Source: Mariniflexile sp044335535 (lineage in GTDB: Bacteria; Bacteroidota; Bacteroidia; Flavobacteriales; Flavobacteriaceae). From it: a stretch of DNA of 64,000 nucleotides. Positions 42,384 to 51,364 of the stretch are shown here, piece after piece (within the stretch, counting starts at the first letter, position 1; every line of letters starts with the position of its first letter). The DNA lies in NCBI RefSeq assembly GCF_044335535.1, contig NZ_JBIQVZ010000001.1, forward strand, positions 186,001-250,000. The letters are read 5' to 3'. The position numbers and the translations under genes are program-made. Below the pieces are notes generated by a model. That model was not told the DNA's origin, did no database searches, and worked only from the letters and a program-made list of their open reading frames with translations.

Positions 42384-42959
42384 ATGTACAATAAAATTAT
42401 AAAACTTATCATAGCTGCTGGCATCATAGCCTTTGCCGTTTATCAATTTACTGAAGGAAATATAGGTAATGGCATTATGTTTATACTACTTTCTTTAATT
42501 TTTGTTTTTCTTTATTTTAAAAATGAGTTCATTTTACTGGCATTTTTAAGATTGCGTAAACAAGATTTTGAAGGTGCTAAAAAATGGTTAGATAAAATTA
42601 AAAATCCTGAAACCGCCTTAGTTACTAAACAACAAGGATATTATAATTATTTACATGGTTTGATGGTTTCCCAAACAAATATGAACGAAGCTGAAAAATA
42701 TTTTAAGAAAGCGATTGCTTTAGGACTATCTATGAATCACGATTTGGCTATGGCAAAATTAAATTTATCGGGCATTGCTTTTTCTAAACGTAGAAAACTA
42801 GAAGCTGAAAAATTACTTTCTGAAGCACAAAAATTAGACAAACAAGGCATGTTGACCGATCAAATAAAAATGATGAAGGAAAACATGAAGCGTGCTCAAA
42901 TGCCTAACCAACATTTTGGTGCTGGTGGCTCTATTAGATCTCAGAAAAGAAGAAGTTAA
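42384..42959 (+). CDS. Membrane-anchored TPR-like protein
   Basis: This 191-residue protein has two membrane helices near residues 5-22 and 27-45, a cytoplasmic or periplasmic helical domain with TPR-like pairs (NMNEAEKYFKKAIALGLSMNHDLA and KRRKLEAEKLLSEAQKLDKQG) and a Gly/Arg-rich tail. Comparable proteins of unknown function occur next to rpmH in other flavobacteria, as far as I recall. It is a single gene, divergent from rpmH. Confidence 0.75.
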   Translation: MYNKIIKLIIAAGIIAFAVYQFTEGNIGNGIMFILLSLIFVFLYFKNEFILLAFLRLRKQDFEGAKKWLDKIKNPETALVTKQQGYYNYLHGLMVSQTNMNEAEKYFKKAIALGLSMNHDLAMAKLNLSGIAFSKRRKLEAEKLLSEAQKLDKQGMLTDQIKMMKENMKRAQMPNQHFGAGGSIRSQKRRS

Positions 42960-42965
42960 TCTTAG

Positions 42966-43112
42966 AGACTGTGTTAAGGCTCTTTTATGTACCTTTTTCC
43001 GCCATACTTCAGCTATTTTTCGGTCCATAACCATGGCTGTTAACTTCAAAACACCTTAGCCTGACAAAAAAGCACCCTATAAAACATTCCAAAAACAAGA
43101 TTTAAACAGTCT
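42966..43112. repeat. Gap framed by weak inverted repeats
   Basis: AGACTGTGTTAA (42966-42977) and TTTAAACAGTCT (43101-43112) pair at 10 of 12 positions and frame the whole gap between two convergent genes. The ends resemble AGACTGTCTAAAA words near 20461 and 27993. No gene lies inside. Confidence 0.45.
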
Positions 43113-44042
43113 TCAATTAGCTCTGGTATAATATCCTTTCTCAGGAATTTCAATCGTATAACTTTTACCAGATTTATTAATAAGCTTTGGTTCTCTTAAC
43201 CATGGGTTATGAATTTTAAGGATCTTATAATTGATTCCGTACTGTTCCGCAAATTTTGTAAAATCGGTTACCTCTGTATTAACTTCAACTTTATAAGTTG
43301 GTACGTTGCTATATAAATCTTTTTCCCTAAAGTTAAAACCATACTTTGCTGGGTTAGTCAAAATCTCTTTTAGCGCGACTATTCTAAACACATAGCGCCC
43401 TGTTTCTTCTCCTAATAACAAATCGTAATAGTTACTAACATTCTGTTCCCTTAAATACTTTGCAATACCTGAATTACCTGCATTGTACGCAGCAGCAGCC
43501 AATGTCCACGATCCTAATTCTTTTTTAGATTTTAACAGGTATTCACAAGCCACTTCGGTGGATTTTTCCAAATGATAGCGCTCATCTACATTGTCATTAA
43601 TCTCTAATCCATTTTCTCTTCCTGTAGCTGGCATAATTTGCCAAATGCCTCTAGCTCCAGCTGGTGAAACAACATTTGTTAAACCACTTTCTATAACTGC
43701 TAAATACTTAAAATCGTCTGGAACTCCACGTTTTGCCAAAATTGGTTCTATAATTGGAAAATATTTTTTGGCACGTTTAAACATTAACAACCCATTTGAT
43801 TGCCAATAGGTATTAACCAATAGTTCTTTATCCATGCGTTCTAAAATATCGGGGTTTTTAAGTGGCATGGGTTCTCCTGCAAAATCTAAATTGCTAGGCA
43901 CTTGAAGCGCATAAACATTATAATCGTTTATAAGCTTTTTTTCAAAATTCTCATCGGTAGGCGCCTCTTGCAGAGCATAAACAAATAATGCGCATAAACT
44001 TAATAATCCTACAAACGCCAATGTTTTCTGTACAGTCTTCAT
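43113..44042 (-). CDS. Lytic transglycosylase (SLT domain)
   Basis: This 309-residue exported protein has a signal or membrane segment (residues 6-25) and a lysozyme-like SLT domain: FKYLAVIESGLTNVVSPAGARGIWQIMP near residue 110, with the catalytic glutamate in the VIESG motif, then AYNAGNSGIAKYL. A C-terminal LysM-like segment (YKVEVNTEVTDFTKFAEQYGI) probably binds peptidoglycan. It resembles MltD without the extra LysM copies. It should cleave the glycan strand of peptidoglycan in the periplasm. Confidence 0.93.
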   Translation of the reverse strand: MKTVQKTLAFVGLLSLCALFVYALQEAPTDENFEKKLINDYNVYALQVPSNLDFAGEPMPLKNPDILERMDKELLVNTYWQSNGLLMFKRAKKYFPIIEPILAKRGVPDDFKYLAVIESGLTNVVSPAGARGIWQIMPATGRENGLEINDNVDERYHLEKSTEVACEYLLKSKKELGSWTLAAAAYNAGNSGIAKYLREQNVSNYYDLLLGEETGRYVFRIVALKEILTNPAKYGFNFREKDLYSNVPTYKVEVNTEVTDFTKFAEQYGINYKILKIHNPWLREPKLINKSGKSYTIEIPEKGYYTRAN

Positions 44043-44077
44043 TTCTAAAAAGTTTTATTTAAAGGTAACTATTATGT

Positions 44078-44752
44078 TTAATTCTCTAAAATTATCCTTG
44101 GTAAATTTTCGTTAAACCACTTATATTTATTAATAACCATGATATGCGTTCCACCTTTTATTGTAATACAATTTGAAATATTTTTTATTGGAAATACCGC
44201 ATCATTGTCTCCATGAATGTGAATAATATCTGCAAGACAGGTTTCTTGGTTCCAACAAACCATCTCTTTTATTGCCCAACTTAAATAGTTACTATCATTT
44301 ACCGATAAATATTTTTTATATAACTCCAACCGCTTTGTAATATTGCTACCAAAAGCATACTTAGCAAAAAGTTCAATATTACTCACCAACTGTGTTGGCA
44401 ACAATTTATATGCCATGGTTGTTTTGGCAAGTACCATTTTTTTTGGTAATTCGTGCATGGATTTAACACTGGATACTATAATTAGCTTTCTAACGGCCCT
44501 ATGTTTACTCATTTCCTGCACTAAAACACCTCCAAAAGACACACCAATTAGAACAATATTTTCATGTGTTATATGCTCAGTCATTCTTAGAGCATAAACG
44601 CTAACAGATTCATTTTTTAAAGGCGAAATCCATTCCAAGTAGTGAATCTCAAATTGATTCTCCGGCAATTTAATATATTCAAAAATCTTGGGACTTGCCG
44701 CCATTCCTGGCATCAAATAAACGTGTATTATTTCTTCACTCATGCATTTCAA
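44078..44752 (-). CDS. Alpha/beta hydrolase
   Basis: This 224-residue protein has an alpha/beta hydrolase fold: VYLMPGMAASPKIF near the start, the nucleophile elbow GVSFGG near residue 72 and a late HGDNDAVFP with the acid, then GGTHIM with the catalytic histidine. The substrate is unknown. A second ATG at 44743 (MSEEIIHVYL) is an equally good start. It is upstream of the lytic transglycosylase gene on the same strand, with a 35-base gap. Confidence 0.85.
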   Translation of the reverse strand: MKCMSEEIIHVYLMPGMAASPKIFEYIKLPENQFEIHYLEWISPLKNESVSVYALRMTEHITHENIVLIGVSFGGVLVQEMSKHRAVRKLIIVSSVKSMHELPKKMVLAKTTMAYKLLPTQLVSNIELFAKYAFGSNITKRLELYKKYLSVNDSNYLSWAIKEMVCWNQETCLADIIHIHGDNDAVFPIKNISNCITIKGGTHIMVINKYKWFNENLPRIILEN

Positions 44753-44842
44753 TATAAAAATAAAAACACCAAATAACCTCTAATAGTTTATTTTATAAGG
44801 CATTAAACCAATTTTTTGCTTTTTATTAACGATTATTTTTCG

Positions 44843-44850
44843 TATTTTTG
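44843..44850 (+). promoter_or_regulatory. -7 element of the acetyltransferase-like gene
   Basis: TATTTTTG fits TAnnTTTG. A TTG at 44816-44818 lies 24 bases upstream, slightly outside the usual spacing. The gene starts 63 bases downstream. Confidence 0.55.
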
Positions 44851-44913
44851 CAAAACAAAGTTATGTAATAGTCCTCACTATTTAAAGTTTCCTGAAAATT
44901 AAAAATACTTGCC

Positions 44914-45210
44914 ATGATTGATGTTGCAGATTTAGTTGATAACGATTTTTTACGCCAATACGAACTAAAAATCGACAACCACTTAGCTAAAATTGAATAC
45001 TCCCTACAAGAGCGAAAGATTTTTTTAACAAAACTTATTATTCCTGAAGAAATTAATAATGAAACCTTTAGTGAAGAGTTTTTGGCTGCTGTTTTTGAAC
45101 AAATTGAAGAACGTAACTTAAGCGTTGTTCCCACAAGCCCTGAAATTGCTAAGTTTGTAAGAAGCAACCGAAAGTACAAACGCATGCTTCCTGTGGGGGT
45201 TAGGATATAG
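44914..45210 (+). CDS. Small YjdJ-type GNAT acetyltransferase-like protein
   Basis: This 98-residue protein resembles the small Gcn5-related family (YjdJ/COG2388 type), with KIEYSLQERKIFLTKLIIPEEI near residue 24 and a C-terminal TSPEIAKFVRSNRKYKRMLP that resembles its acetyl-CoA-binding helix. Such proteins are of uncertain substrate. It is transcribed from its own promoter. A frameshifted remnant of another gene follows directly. Confidence 0.8.
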   Translation: MIDVADLVDNDFLRQYELKIDNHLAKIEYSLQERKIFLTKLIIPEEINNETFSEEFLAAVFEQIEERNLSVVPTSPEIAKFVRSNRKYKRMLPVGVRI

Positions 45211-45220
45211 TACCCTAATT

Positions 45221-45318
45221 GCTTTGAAAATGCCATTCAAAATGGAGTTGATAGCGGAATTGTATACAATTCTGATTATGAAAAACATCTAGAATCTCCA
45301 AGCAAAGTAACGCTCTAA
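45221..45318 (+). pseudogene. Remnant of a ParD-like antitoxin
   Basis: With one missing base near 45230, the frame reads ALKNAIQNGVDSGI followed by VYNSDYEKHLE and stops at 45318. This is the typical C-terminus of ParD/RHH antitoxins (about 33 residues). There is no N-terminal ribbon-helix-helix, no start codon and no ParE toxin gene nearby, so it looks like a decayed fragment. The call rests on motif memory. Confidence 0.5.
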
Positions 45319-45406
45319 TGGTTTAATTTAAACTGACCAACAAAAAAATTCATTAATCTCATTCGTTAGTGGAAACTATGCACTTTCGGCGCAAGACTTT
45401 TAGTTT

Positions 45407-46732
45407 CTAAAATACTTCCATATTCACAAACTCAAACCGTACCAAACCGTCTTCATCTATTTTGGTAAGCGCTACTTGATGCAATGTATTAACCAATTCC
45501 GGGTTCCAAGGTGCTTTAACTTTTACGTAATTTTCGGTGAAGCCGTTTATATACCCCTCTTTGTTTTCACTTTCAAACAAAACGGTTCTAGTAGTTCCTA
45601 ATTGGCTTTCGTAAAAAGCACGACGCTTTTTAACAGATAACCCACGTAACATTTTACTACGCTTATTTCTAACATTCATAGGAACAATACCTTCCATTTC
45701 TACTGCTTCTGTGTTGTCACGTTCAGAATAGGTAAACACATGCAAATACGAAATATCCAGTTCGTTTAGAAAGTTGTAAGTCTCTAAAAAATGAGTGTCG
45801 GTTTCACCCGGAAAACCAACAATAACGTCAACACCTATACAGGCATTTGGCATCACTTCTTTTATTTTTGAAACCCTATCCACATACAATTCGCGCATGT
45901 AACGACGCTTCATTTTTTTTAAAATCTCATTGCTTCCCGATTGTAATGGAATATGGAAATGAGGCACAAAAGCTCTGGATTTTGAAACCAAATCAATCGT
46001 TTCGTTCTTTAAAAGATTCGGCTCGATAGATGATATTCTTAAACGCTCAATCCCTTCTACCTTATCAAGTTCGGTTACCAAATCCAAAAACGTATGTTCA
46101 TGTTTTTTGTTTCCGAATTCTCCCTTACCGTAGTCGCCAATATTAACACCTGTTAGTACAATTTCTTTAATGTTTTGAGCTGAAATTTCCCTAGCGTTCT
46201 GCAACACATTTTGCATAGTATCACTTCTAGAAATACCGCGGGCCAACGGAATGGTGCAATAGGTGCATTTATAATCGCAACCATCCTGTACCTTTAAAAA
46301 AGCACGTGTTCTATCACCTATGGAATAGCTTCCCACATAAAAATCGGCTTCCTCAATTTCACATGAATGCACTTCACCAAAATCGTTTTTGGAAAGATCG
46401 TTTATATAATCGGTAATCTTAAATTTTTCGGTCGCACCCAAAACCAAATCCACACCATTAACATCTGCCAACTCTTGTGGTTTTAATTGTGCATAGCAAC
46501 CAACAGCAGCTACAAATGCCTTGGGGTTTGCTTTTTGTGCTTGCTTAACAATACTTTTAAAACGCTTATCTGCATTTTCGGTTACTGAACACGTATTAAT
46601 AACATAAATATCTGCCTGCTCAGAAAAATCTACACGGTCGAAACCTTCATCTGTAAAACCTCTTGCAATGGTAGAAGTTTCAGAAAAATTCAGCTTACAA
46701 CCTAAAGTATAAAATGCAACTTTTTTTCTCAT
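45407..46732 (-). CDS. mtaB: tRNA t6A37 methylthiotransferase MtaB
   Basis: This 441-residue radical SAM enzyme turns t6A37 of tRNA into ms2t6A. It has the N-terminal UPF0004 domain (FYTLGCKLNFSETS near residue 6, NTCSVTENAD near 46, and a third cysteine in VGCYAQ), the radical SAM core with the cluster motif CDYKCTYC near 151 and a C-terminal TRAM domain. The SSIEPNLL motif distinguishes MtaB from MiaB. It is divergent from the peptide-binding lipoprotein gene. Confidence 0.95.
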   Translation of the reverse strand: MRKKVAFYTLGCKLNFSETSTIARGFTDEGFDRVDFSEQADIYVINTCSVTENADKRFKSIVKQAQKANPKAFVAAVGCYAQLKPQELADVNGVDLVLGATEKFKITDYINDLSKNDFGEVHSCEIEEADFYVGSYSIGDRTRAFLKVQDGCDYKCTYCTIPLARGISRSDTMQNVLQNAREISAQNIKEIVLTGVNIGDYGKGEFGNKKHEHTFLDLVTELDKVEGIERLRISSIEPNLLKNETIDLVSKSRAFVPHFHIPLQSGSNEILKKMKRRYMRELYVDRVSKIKEVMPNACIGVDVIVGFPGETDTHFLETYNFLNELDISYLHVFTYSERDNTEAVEMEGIVPMNVRNKRSKMLRGLSVKKRRAFYESQLGTTRTVLFESENKEGYINGFTENYVKVKAPWNPELVNTLHQVALTKIDEDGLVRFEFVNMEVF

Positions 46733-46799
46733 TTATTGTTTTGCTATTTCCATGAAGGTAGAAATCTCATTATATTTACCTTCTTTCGTAATAAGTCTG

Positions 46800-46807
46800 C
46801 AAATTTA
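46800..46807 (-). promoter_or_regulatory. -7 element of mtaB
   Basis: TAAATTTG on the minus strand fits TAnnTTTG and lies 67 bases before the mtaB start. No TTG is seen at a suitable distance. Confidence 0.4.
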
Positions 46808-46822
46808 CAATTAATAAGTTAT

Positions 46823-48442
46823 ATGGTAAAACATGTTTTAAAACAAATAACAAACTATTTATCAATTAGTTGTATAATATTACTCGCCACTTCTTGCGAA
46901 AACAATTCAAAGACAAATAATAATCATTTAGTTTTTAAGTACAACGAACACAAAAACATCGGTTCCTTAGACCCCGCTTTTTCCAAAGATATTGCTGATA
47001 TATGGGCTACCAACCAACTTTTTAACGGATTGGTGCAAATGGATGAAAATCTTAATGTACAGCCTTGTATTGCAAAAAATTGGACAATTTCTGAAGACGC
47101 CCTCATCTACTCGTTTTCTTTACGCGATGACGTCTATTTTCATAAAGATATTTTATTTGGCATTGATTCTACGAGAAACGTCATTGCAAAAGATTTTGAA
47201 TATAGTTTAAACCGATTATTAGACAAGCAAGTCGCTTCACCCGGTAGTTGGGTATTAGCTAAAGTTGATAGTTTTAAAGCTATAAACGACACGCTTTTTC
47301 AAATTCAATTAAAACAACCTTTTCCTGCGTTTTTGGGGTTATTAACCATGAAATACTGTTCGGTAGTTCCAAAGGAAATTATAGAACATTACGGAAACGA
47401 TTTTCGGTCGCACCCTATTGGCACGGGGCCATTTAAATTTAAACGATGGGAAGAAAACATCAAATTGGTATTTAGAAGAAATAACAATTATTTTGAAACA
47501 GATGAAAAAGGCAAGTCGTTACCCTATTTAGAAGCAATATCCATTACTTTTTTGCCCGACAAACAAAGTGAATTTCTGCAATTTGCTCAAGGAAATATTG
47601 ATTTTGTTTCTGGATTGGATGCTTCTTATAAAGATGAAGTTTTAACGGCAGATGGGCGACTTCGCGATTTTTATTCAAAAGACGTGAACATGATTCGTGG
47701 CCCTTATTTAAATACCGAATATTTAGCATTTTATATGGATTCTGATGTACCGGAAATTCAATCGGAGCTTATTAGAAAAGCAGTAAATTATGGTTTCGAC
47801 AGAAAAAAAATGATGATTTATTTACGAAACGGCGTAGGTATTCCTGCAAATGGTGGCTTTATTCCAAAAGGGTTGCCAGGATATAATGAACATATTGGTT
47901 TTACGTATCAACCAGAAAAAGCAAAACAATTAATTGCTCAATTTAAAACCGAAACCGGTAATAAAAACCCAGAAATATCTATTACAACGACCAGCAACTA
48001 CTTAAGTTTTTGCGAATACATTCAGCGTGAACTTCACAAAATCGGGTTGATTGTTAATGTCGATGTTATTCCCGCTGCCACTTTAAAAGATGCCAAAGCA
48101 AATGGCAAACTCAATTTATTTAGAGCCAGCTGGGTTGCCGATTATCCCGATGCCGAAAACTATTTATCACTTTATTATAGCAAAAATTTTGCGCCAAATG
48201 GACCGAATTACACACACTATAAAAGTGATTTATTTGATGCTTGGTATGAAAAAGCCTTTAACGAAACAAATACTGCTAAAAGAGAACATCTTTACACTAA
48301 AATGGATAGTTTAGTAATGAAAAAAGCACCAGTAGTGCCTTTATTCTATGATGAAGTGGTACGATTCACAAGAAAAAATGTGAGTGGTTTGGGCATCAAT
48401 CCTATTAATTTATTGGAATTAAAAAGGGTGACAAAAGATTAA
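46823..48442 (+). CDS. Peptide/nickel-type ABC substrate-binding lipoprotein
   Basis: The product of about 539 residues has a lipoprotein signal (CIILLATSC, Cys24) and the SBP_bac_5 (OppA/DppA) fold: NIGSLDPAFSKDIADIWATNQLFNGLVQMDENLNVQP near the start, HPIGTGPFKFKRW near residue 205 and ASWVADYPDAENYLSL near 440. I choose ATG at 46823, because the longer TTG frame places 29 non-signal residues ahead of the hydrophobic segment. No permease or ATPase genes are adjacent, so it may serve a transporter encoded elsewhere. Confidence 0.93.
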   Translation: MVKHVLKQITNYLSISCIILLATSCENNSKTNNNHLVFKYNEHKNIGSLDPAFSKDIADIWATNQLFNGLVQMDENLNVQPCIAKNWTISEDALIYSFSLRDDVYFHKDILFGIDSTRNVIAKDFEYSLNRLLDKQVASPGSWVLAKVDSFKAINDTLFQIQLKQPFPAFLGLLTMKYCSVVPKEIIEHYGNDFRSHPIGTGPFKFKRWEENIKLVFRRNNNYFETDEKGKSLPYLEAISITFLPDKQSEFLQFAQGNIDFVSGLDASYKDEVLTADGRLRDFYSKDVNMIRGPYLNTEYLAFYMDSDVPEIQSELIRKAVNYGFDRKKMMIYLRNGVGIPANGGFIPKGLPGYNEHIGFTYQPEKAKQLIAQFKTETGNKNPEISITTTSNYLSFCEYIQRELHKIGLIVNVDVIPAATLKDAKANGKLNLFRASWVADYPDAENYLSLYYSKNFAPNGPNYTHYKSDLFDAWYEKAFNETNTAKREHLYTKMDSLVMKKAPVVPLFYDEVVRFTRKNVSGLGINPINLLELKRVTKD

Positions 48443-49335
48443 TCTATAGTGAAATAATAAACATCATCATCGCCTTTACCTCCATCGCGTTTTGATGAAA
48501 AATAACCAGATTTATTCACCCCATTGATAACCAAACAAAAATCGTCTTGTAGACTATTAATGGGTTCGGGTAGCTTTTCGGCTTTTTCAAAAGTGCCATC
48601 ATCATTCATTTTACTTTTATAAATATCAAAACCACCAAAACCGCTAGGTCTATTAGAAGCAAAATACAATGTGTTGTCTGAACTGATAAAAGGAAACATG
48701 TCTTTACTATACGAATTAACTTTACTGCCTAAATTTTTAGGTTCACTAAAGGTATTATTTTCTAAAATATCGACTTTAAAAATATCAGAACCACCTTTGG
48801 TCGTTTCCTTTCCGCCTCTCATATTCGATGTAAAATACAAGCTTTTCCCATCTTTACTTATAGCAGGATGTGCATAAGAATATTTAGGATTGCAAAATGG
48901 AAGTTCCTTAAAATTTACCCAACCTATACCTTCTTGAAACTCTCCAACTCTAATTTGAAAGTTATCTTCATTAAAATCATTGCTTGCTGTTGTAGTTAAA
49001 TAAAGCTTTTTATTATCGGGAGACAAAGCAGCACTGGTTATATACTTTATTTTTTCATCAGGAGCTATTTCAATATTTTTAATATTTTTAATAGCGCCAT
49101 TTTCAGATAACTCCCCTTCAAAAATTGAAAGCACAGGATTTCCTTGAAATCGTTTTAATCGGCCTTTGTTATCTAATAAATAAGATGTGAATAAAATTTG
49201 AGAATCGCTTACCAACATCAACCCAAAATGCGGGTATTTGGTATTCATTTCAATATTTTTGATGGTATATGTTTCAGATTGTGAAAACCCAAAAAAACCT
49301 GCTAAAAACAATATAAAGTACAATGATTTTGTCAT
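48439..49335 (-). CDS. PD40/TolB-like beta-propeller protein
   Basis: The 298-residue protein has a signal peptide (to about residue 19) and repeated PD40-type units: ALSPDNKKLYLTTTAS, AISKDGKSLYFTSNMRGG, FISSDNTLYFASNRPSGFGGFDIYKS and GYFSSKRDGGKGDDDVYYF. Such propellers are periplasmic and common next to OmpA-like proteins, but no OmpA domain is present here. It converges on the peptide-binding protein gene with a 4-base overlap of the gene ends. Confidence 0.88.
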   Translation of the reverse strand: MTKSLYFILFLAGFFGFSQSETYTIKNIEMNTKYPHFGLMLVSDSQILFTSYLLDNKGRLKRFQGNPVLSIFEGELSENGAIKNIKNIEIAPDEKIKYITSAALSPDNKKLYLTTTASNDFNEDNFQIRVGEFQEGIGWVNFKELPFCNPKYSYAHPAISKDGKSLYFTSNMRGGKETTKGGSDIFKVDILENNTFSEPKNLGSKVNSYSKDMFPFISSDNTLYFASNRPSGFGGFDIYKSKMNDDGTFEKAEKLPEPINSLQDDFCLVINGVNKSGYFSSKRDGGKGDDDVYYFTID

Positions 49336-49354
49336 TTAGGTAAAATGTAACATC

Positions 49355-49362
49355 CAAATATA
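49355..49362 (-). promoter_or_regulatory. -7 element of the PD40 gene
   Basis: TATATTTG on the minus strand fits TAnnTTTG, 19 bases before the gene start. No -33 TTG is found at the usual distance. Confidence 0.5.
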
Positions 49363-49433
49363 CAAAACTTTAGCAATACTGCTTTTTCATCTATTAAAGC
49401 TTCAAATTTCTAACTTCTAGTAAAATCACTTTT

Positions 49434-49563
49434 TCTCGCAAAGTCGCAAAGTCACAAAGCTAAATGAGAATATTACTGAAAACTGCAACTGAGACTGAGA
49501 ATGTGACTGAGACTGTGACTGTGACTGTGACTGTGACTGTGACTGCTACTGAGACTGCGACTC
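49434..49563. repeat. CGCAAAG motif followed by a hexamer array
   Basis: CTCGCAAAGTCGCAAAGTC at about 49435-49453 resembles the reverse complement of the motif in the 24.5-24.9 kb duplication. It is followed by about fourteen units of the hexamer ACTGTG/ACTGAG (49475-49563), the purest tandem array in the window. The array ends about 10 bases after the stop of the GlmU-like gene. Confidence 0.85.
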
Positions 49564-49572
49564 CTAATAAAA

Positions 49573-50748
49573 CTACTCCCGTCTATACTTCTTTGTTTCT
49601 TCAAAAACGTGTTCTAAAATAGCTTTGTCTTGCTCGGTAAATTCAACATGACGTCTCGACATTACAATCTCTGCAACCTCAAAAGCCTTTTTAGTTAAAT
49701 AAACTGTAAAGCCAGCACTTCCACCCCAACTAAAACTTGGTACAAAATTTCTTGGGAAACCACTTCCAAAAACATTGGCACTAACCCCTATAACCGTACC
49801 GGTATTAAACATGGTATTAATACCACATTTACTATGGTCGCCCATCATGAGTCCGCAAAACTGTAATCCTGTTTTAGCAAAACTTTCTGTTTGATAATCC
49901 CATAAACGCACTTCAGCATAATTATTTTTCAAGTTCGACGTATTAGTATCGGCACCTAAGTTGCACCATTCGCCCAAAACAGAATTTCCTAAAAAGCCAT
50001 CATGTCCTTTGTTGGAATAAGCAAAAATTACGGAGTTATTAACTTCGCCACCTACTTTACTGTATGGCCCTACCGTTGTTGGTCCATAAATTTTGGTGCC
50101 CAATTTTAAAGTAGCACCCTCACAAAGTGCTAATGGGCCACGCACTAAAGAGCCTTCCATAATTTCGGCATCTTTTCCAATGTAAATAGGTCCATTGCTG
50201 GCGTTAAGTGTTGTAAACTCTAATCTGGCACCTTCTTCAATAAAAATATTTTCGGCAGCAATAACATTATTGCTAGACGGAATGGGTTGGGATTGCCTGC
50301 CATGGGTTAATAAATTAAAATCTTCCTGAATAACTTCGCCGTTTTTTGAATATATGTCCCAAGTATACTCTATTTTAATTACATCATCATTAAACTCAAT
50401 GGCTTCGTAAGTCTCAAAATCCACTTCTTCTTGCGAATTTTTTGAATAGAACGCAATCACATCTTCGTCTTTAAAAATGGCTTGATTTTCCTGTAAATCT
50501 TTTACCATTTCAACCAATTCTAAATTTGGGAGGTAAGACGCATTTATCATCACATTTTCATCCATTTCTACCATAGGATACTTATTAGACAAATAATCTT
50601 CGGTAATGGTTGTGGTTGTAGAATCTAAAAACGTTTCCCATTTTTCACGAATGGTCAAAATACCTATTCTAATGTCGGCAACTGGACGGGTAAAAGTAAA
50701 TGGCAATAAATTGTTACGCGAAGGTCCATCAAAAAGAATATAGTTCAT
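49573..50748 (-). CDS. GlmU-like sugar nucleotidyltransferase/acetyltransferase family protein
   Basis: This 391-residue protein belongs to the Bacteroidota GlmU-like family: YILFDGPSRNNLLPFTFTRPVADIRIG at the N-terminus and a left-handed beta-helix (hexapeptide repeats) in the second half (IGKDAEIMEGSLVRGPLALCEGATLKLG, then SVLGEWCNLGADTNTSNLKNNY). It is shorter than E. coli GlmU (456) and its N-terminal domain is diverged. The likely products are UDP-sugar precursors for the envelope, but the exact reaction is unproven. Confidence 0.88.
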   Translation of the reverse strand: MNYILFDGPSRNNLLPFTFTRPVADIRIGILTIREKWETFLDSTTTTITEDYLSNKYPMVEMDENVMINASYLPNLELVEMVKDLQENQAIFKDEDVIAFYSKNSQEEVDFETYEAIEFNDDVIKIEYTWDIYSKNGEVIQEDFNLLTHGRQSQPIPSSNNVIAAENIFIEEGARLEFTTLNASNGPIYIGKDAEIMEGSLVRGPLALCEGATLKLGTKIYGPTTVGPYSKVGGEVNNSVIFAYSNKGHDGFLGNSVLGEWCNLGADTNTSNLKNNYAEVRLWDYQTESFAKTGLQFCGLMMGDHSKCGINTMFNTGTVIGVSANVFGSGFPRNFVPSFSWGGSAGFTVYLTKKAFEVAEIVMSRRHVEFTEQDKAILEHVFEETKKYRRE

Positions 50749-50756
50749 ATTGAAGT

Positions 50757-50782
50757 TAAAAGTTAGAAGTTAGAAGTTAGAA
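50757..50782. repeat. Short heptamer repeat AGTTAGA
   Basis: The 7-mer AGTTAGA is repeated three to four times in the gap before the GlmU-like gene. It lies directly ahead of that gene's start. Confidence 0.7.
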
Positions 50783-50845
50783 GGTGTTCTCTTAAAACTT
50801 AAACTTATTGGTTATCTATTCAAAAGTAGGCTAATTGTATAAAAT

Positions 50846-50879
50846 AAAAAAGCCTTCAATATAAATACATGAAGGCTTT
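50846..50879 (-). terminator. Terminator of rpmE2
   Basis: AAAGCCTTCA pairs perfectly with TGAAGGCTTT around an 11-base loop, with a T-rich run downstream on the minus strand. It follows the rpmE2 stop by about 20 bases. Confidence 0.85.
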
Positions 50880-50899
50880 GTATAATAGTTTTGATAAGT

Positions 50900-51151
50900 T
50901 TATTTACTAAACTTAGCGTATTTGTTTTTGAATTTATCAATACGACCAGCAGTATCAATTAATTTAGATTTACCAGTGTAAAACGGGTGCGACGTTCTAG
51001 AAATCTCCATTTTAACAAGTGGATACTCAACACCATCAACCTCTAAAGTTTCGTTTGTGTTTGCTGTAGATTTTGTTAAAAACACGTCTTCGTTAGACAT
51101 ATCTTTAAATGCTACAATTCTATAGTTTTCTGGATGTATATCTTTTTTCAT
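50900..51151 (-). CDS. rpmE2: 50S ribosomal protein L31, type B
   Basis: The 83-residue protein starts MKKDIHPENYRIVAFKDMSN and contains VEISRTSHPFYTGK-like residues (MEISRTSHPFYTGKSKL), the L31 type B signature. It lacks the zinc-binding cysteines of type A L31. It forms a single-gene unit with its own promoter and terminator. Confidence 0.97.
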   Translation of the reverse strand: MKKDIHPENYRIVAFKDMSNEDVFLTKSTANTNETLEVDGVEYPLVKMEISRTSHPFYTGKSKLIDTAGRIDKFKNKYAKFSK

Positions 51152-51177
51152 CTGCTGATATTTATTTTTTCTTCTGA

Positions 51178-51185
51178 CAAATATA
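51178..51185 (-). promoter_or_regulatory. -7 element of rpmE2
   Basis: TATATTTG on the minus strand fits TAnnTTTG, 26 bases before the rpmE2 start. No TTG -33 box is evident. Confidence 0.5.
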
Positions 51186-51319
51186 ACACCTAAAAAAGTG
51201 TTTCACTGCTTAAAGTTTTAATATTCTTTTCAATTTTGGAAGTGCAAAAATAAGCATTTTTTACAATCTTGCAATACTTTTTTACATTTTTTATTGCTAA
51301 TATTAATGTAACGAATTAC

Positions 51320-51327
51320 TATATTTG
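51320..51327 (+). promoter_or_regulatory. Promoter of the DUF4199 gene
   Basis: TATATTTG fits TAnnTTTG, and TTG at 51294-51296 lies 23 bases upstream. The gene starts 37 bases downstream. Confidence 0.7.
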
Positions 51328-51364
51328 AATACTAACTAAACAACTAACACGAAAATACAAAATT

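Noticed and set aside
46736..46822. The longer TTG-started form of the peptide-binding protein
   Set aside because: It puts 29 residues before the lipoprotein signal, and the ATG at 46823 yields a normal SPII signal.
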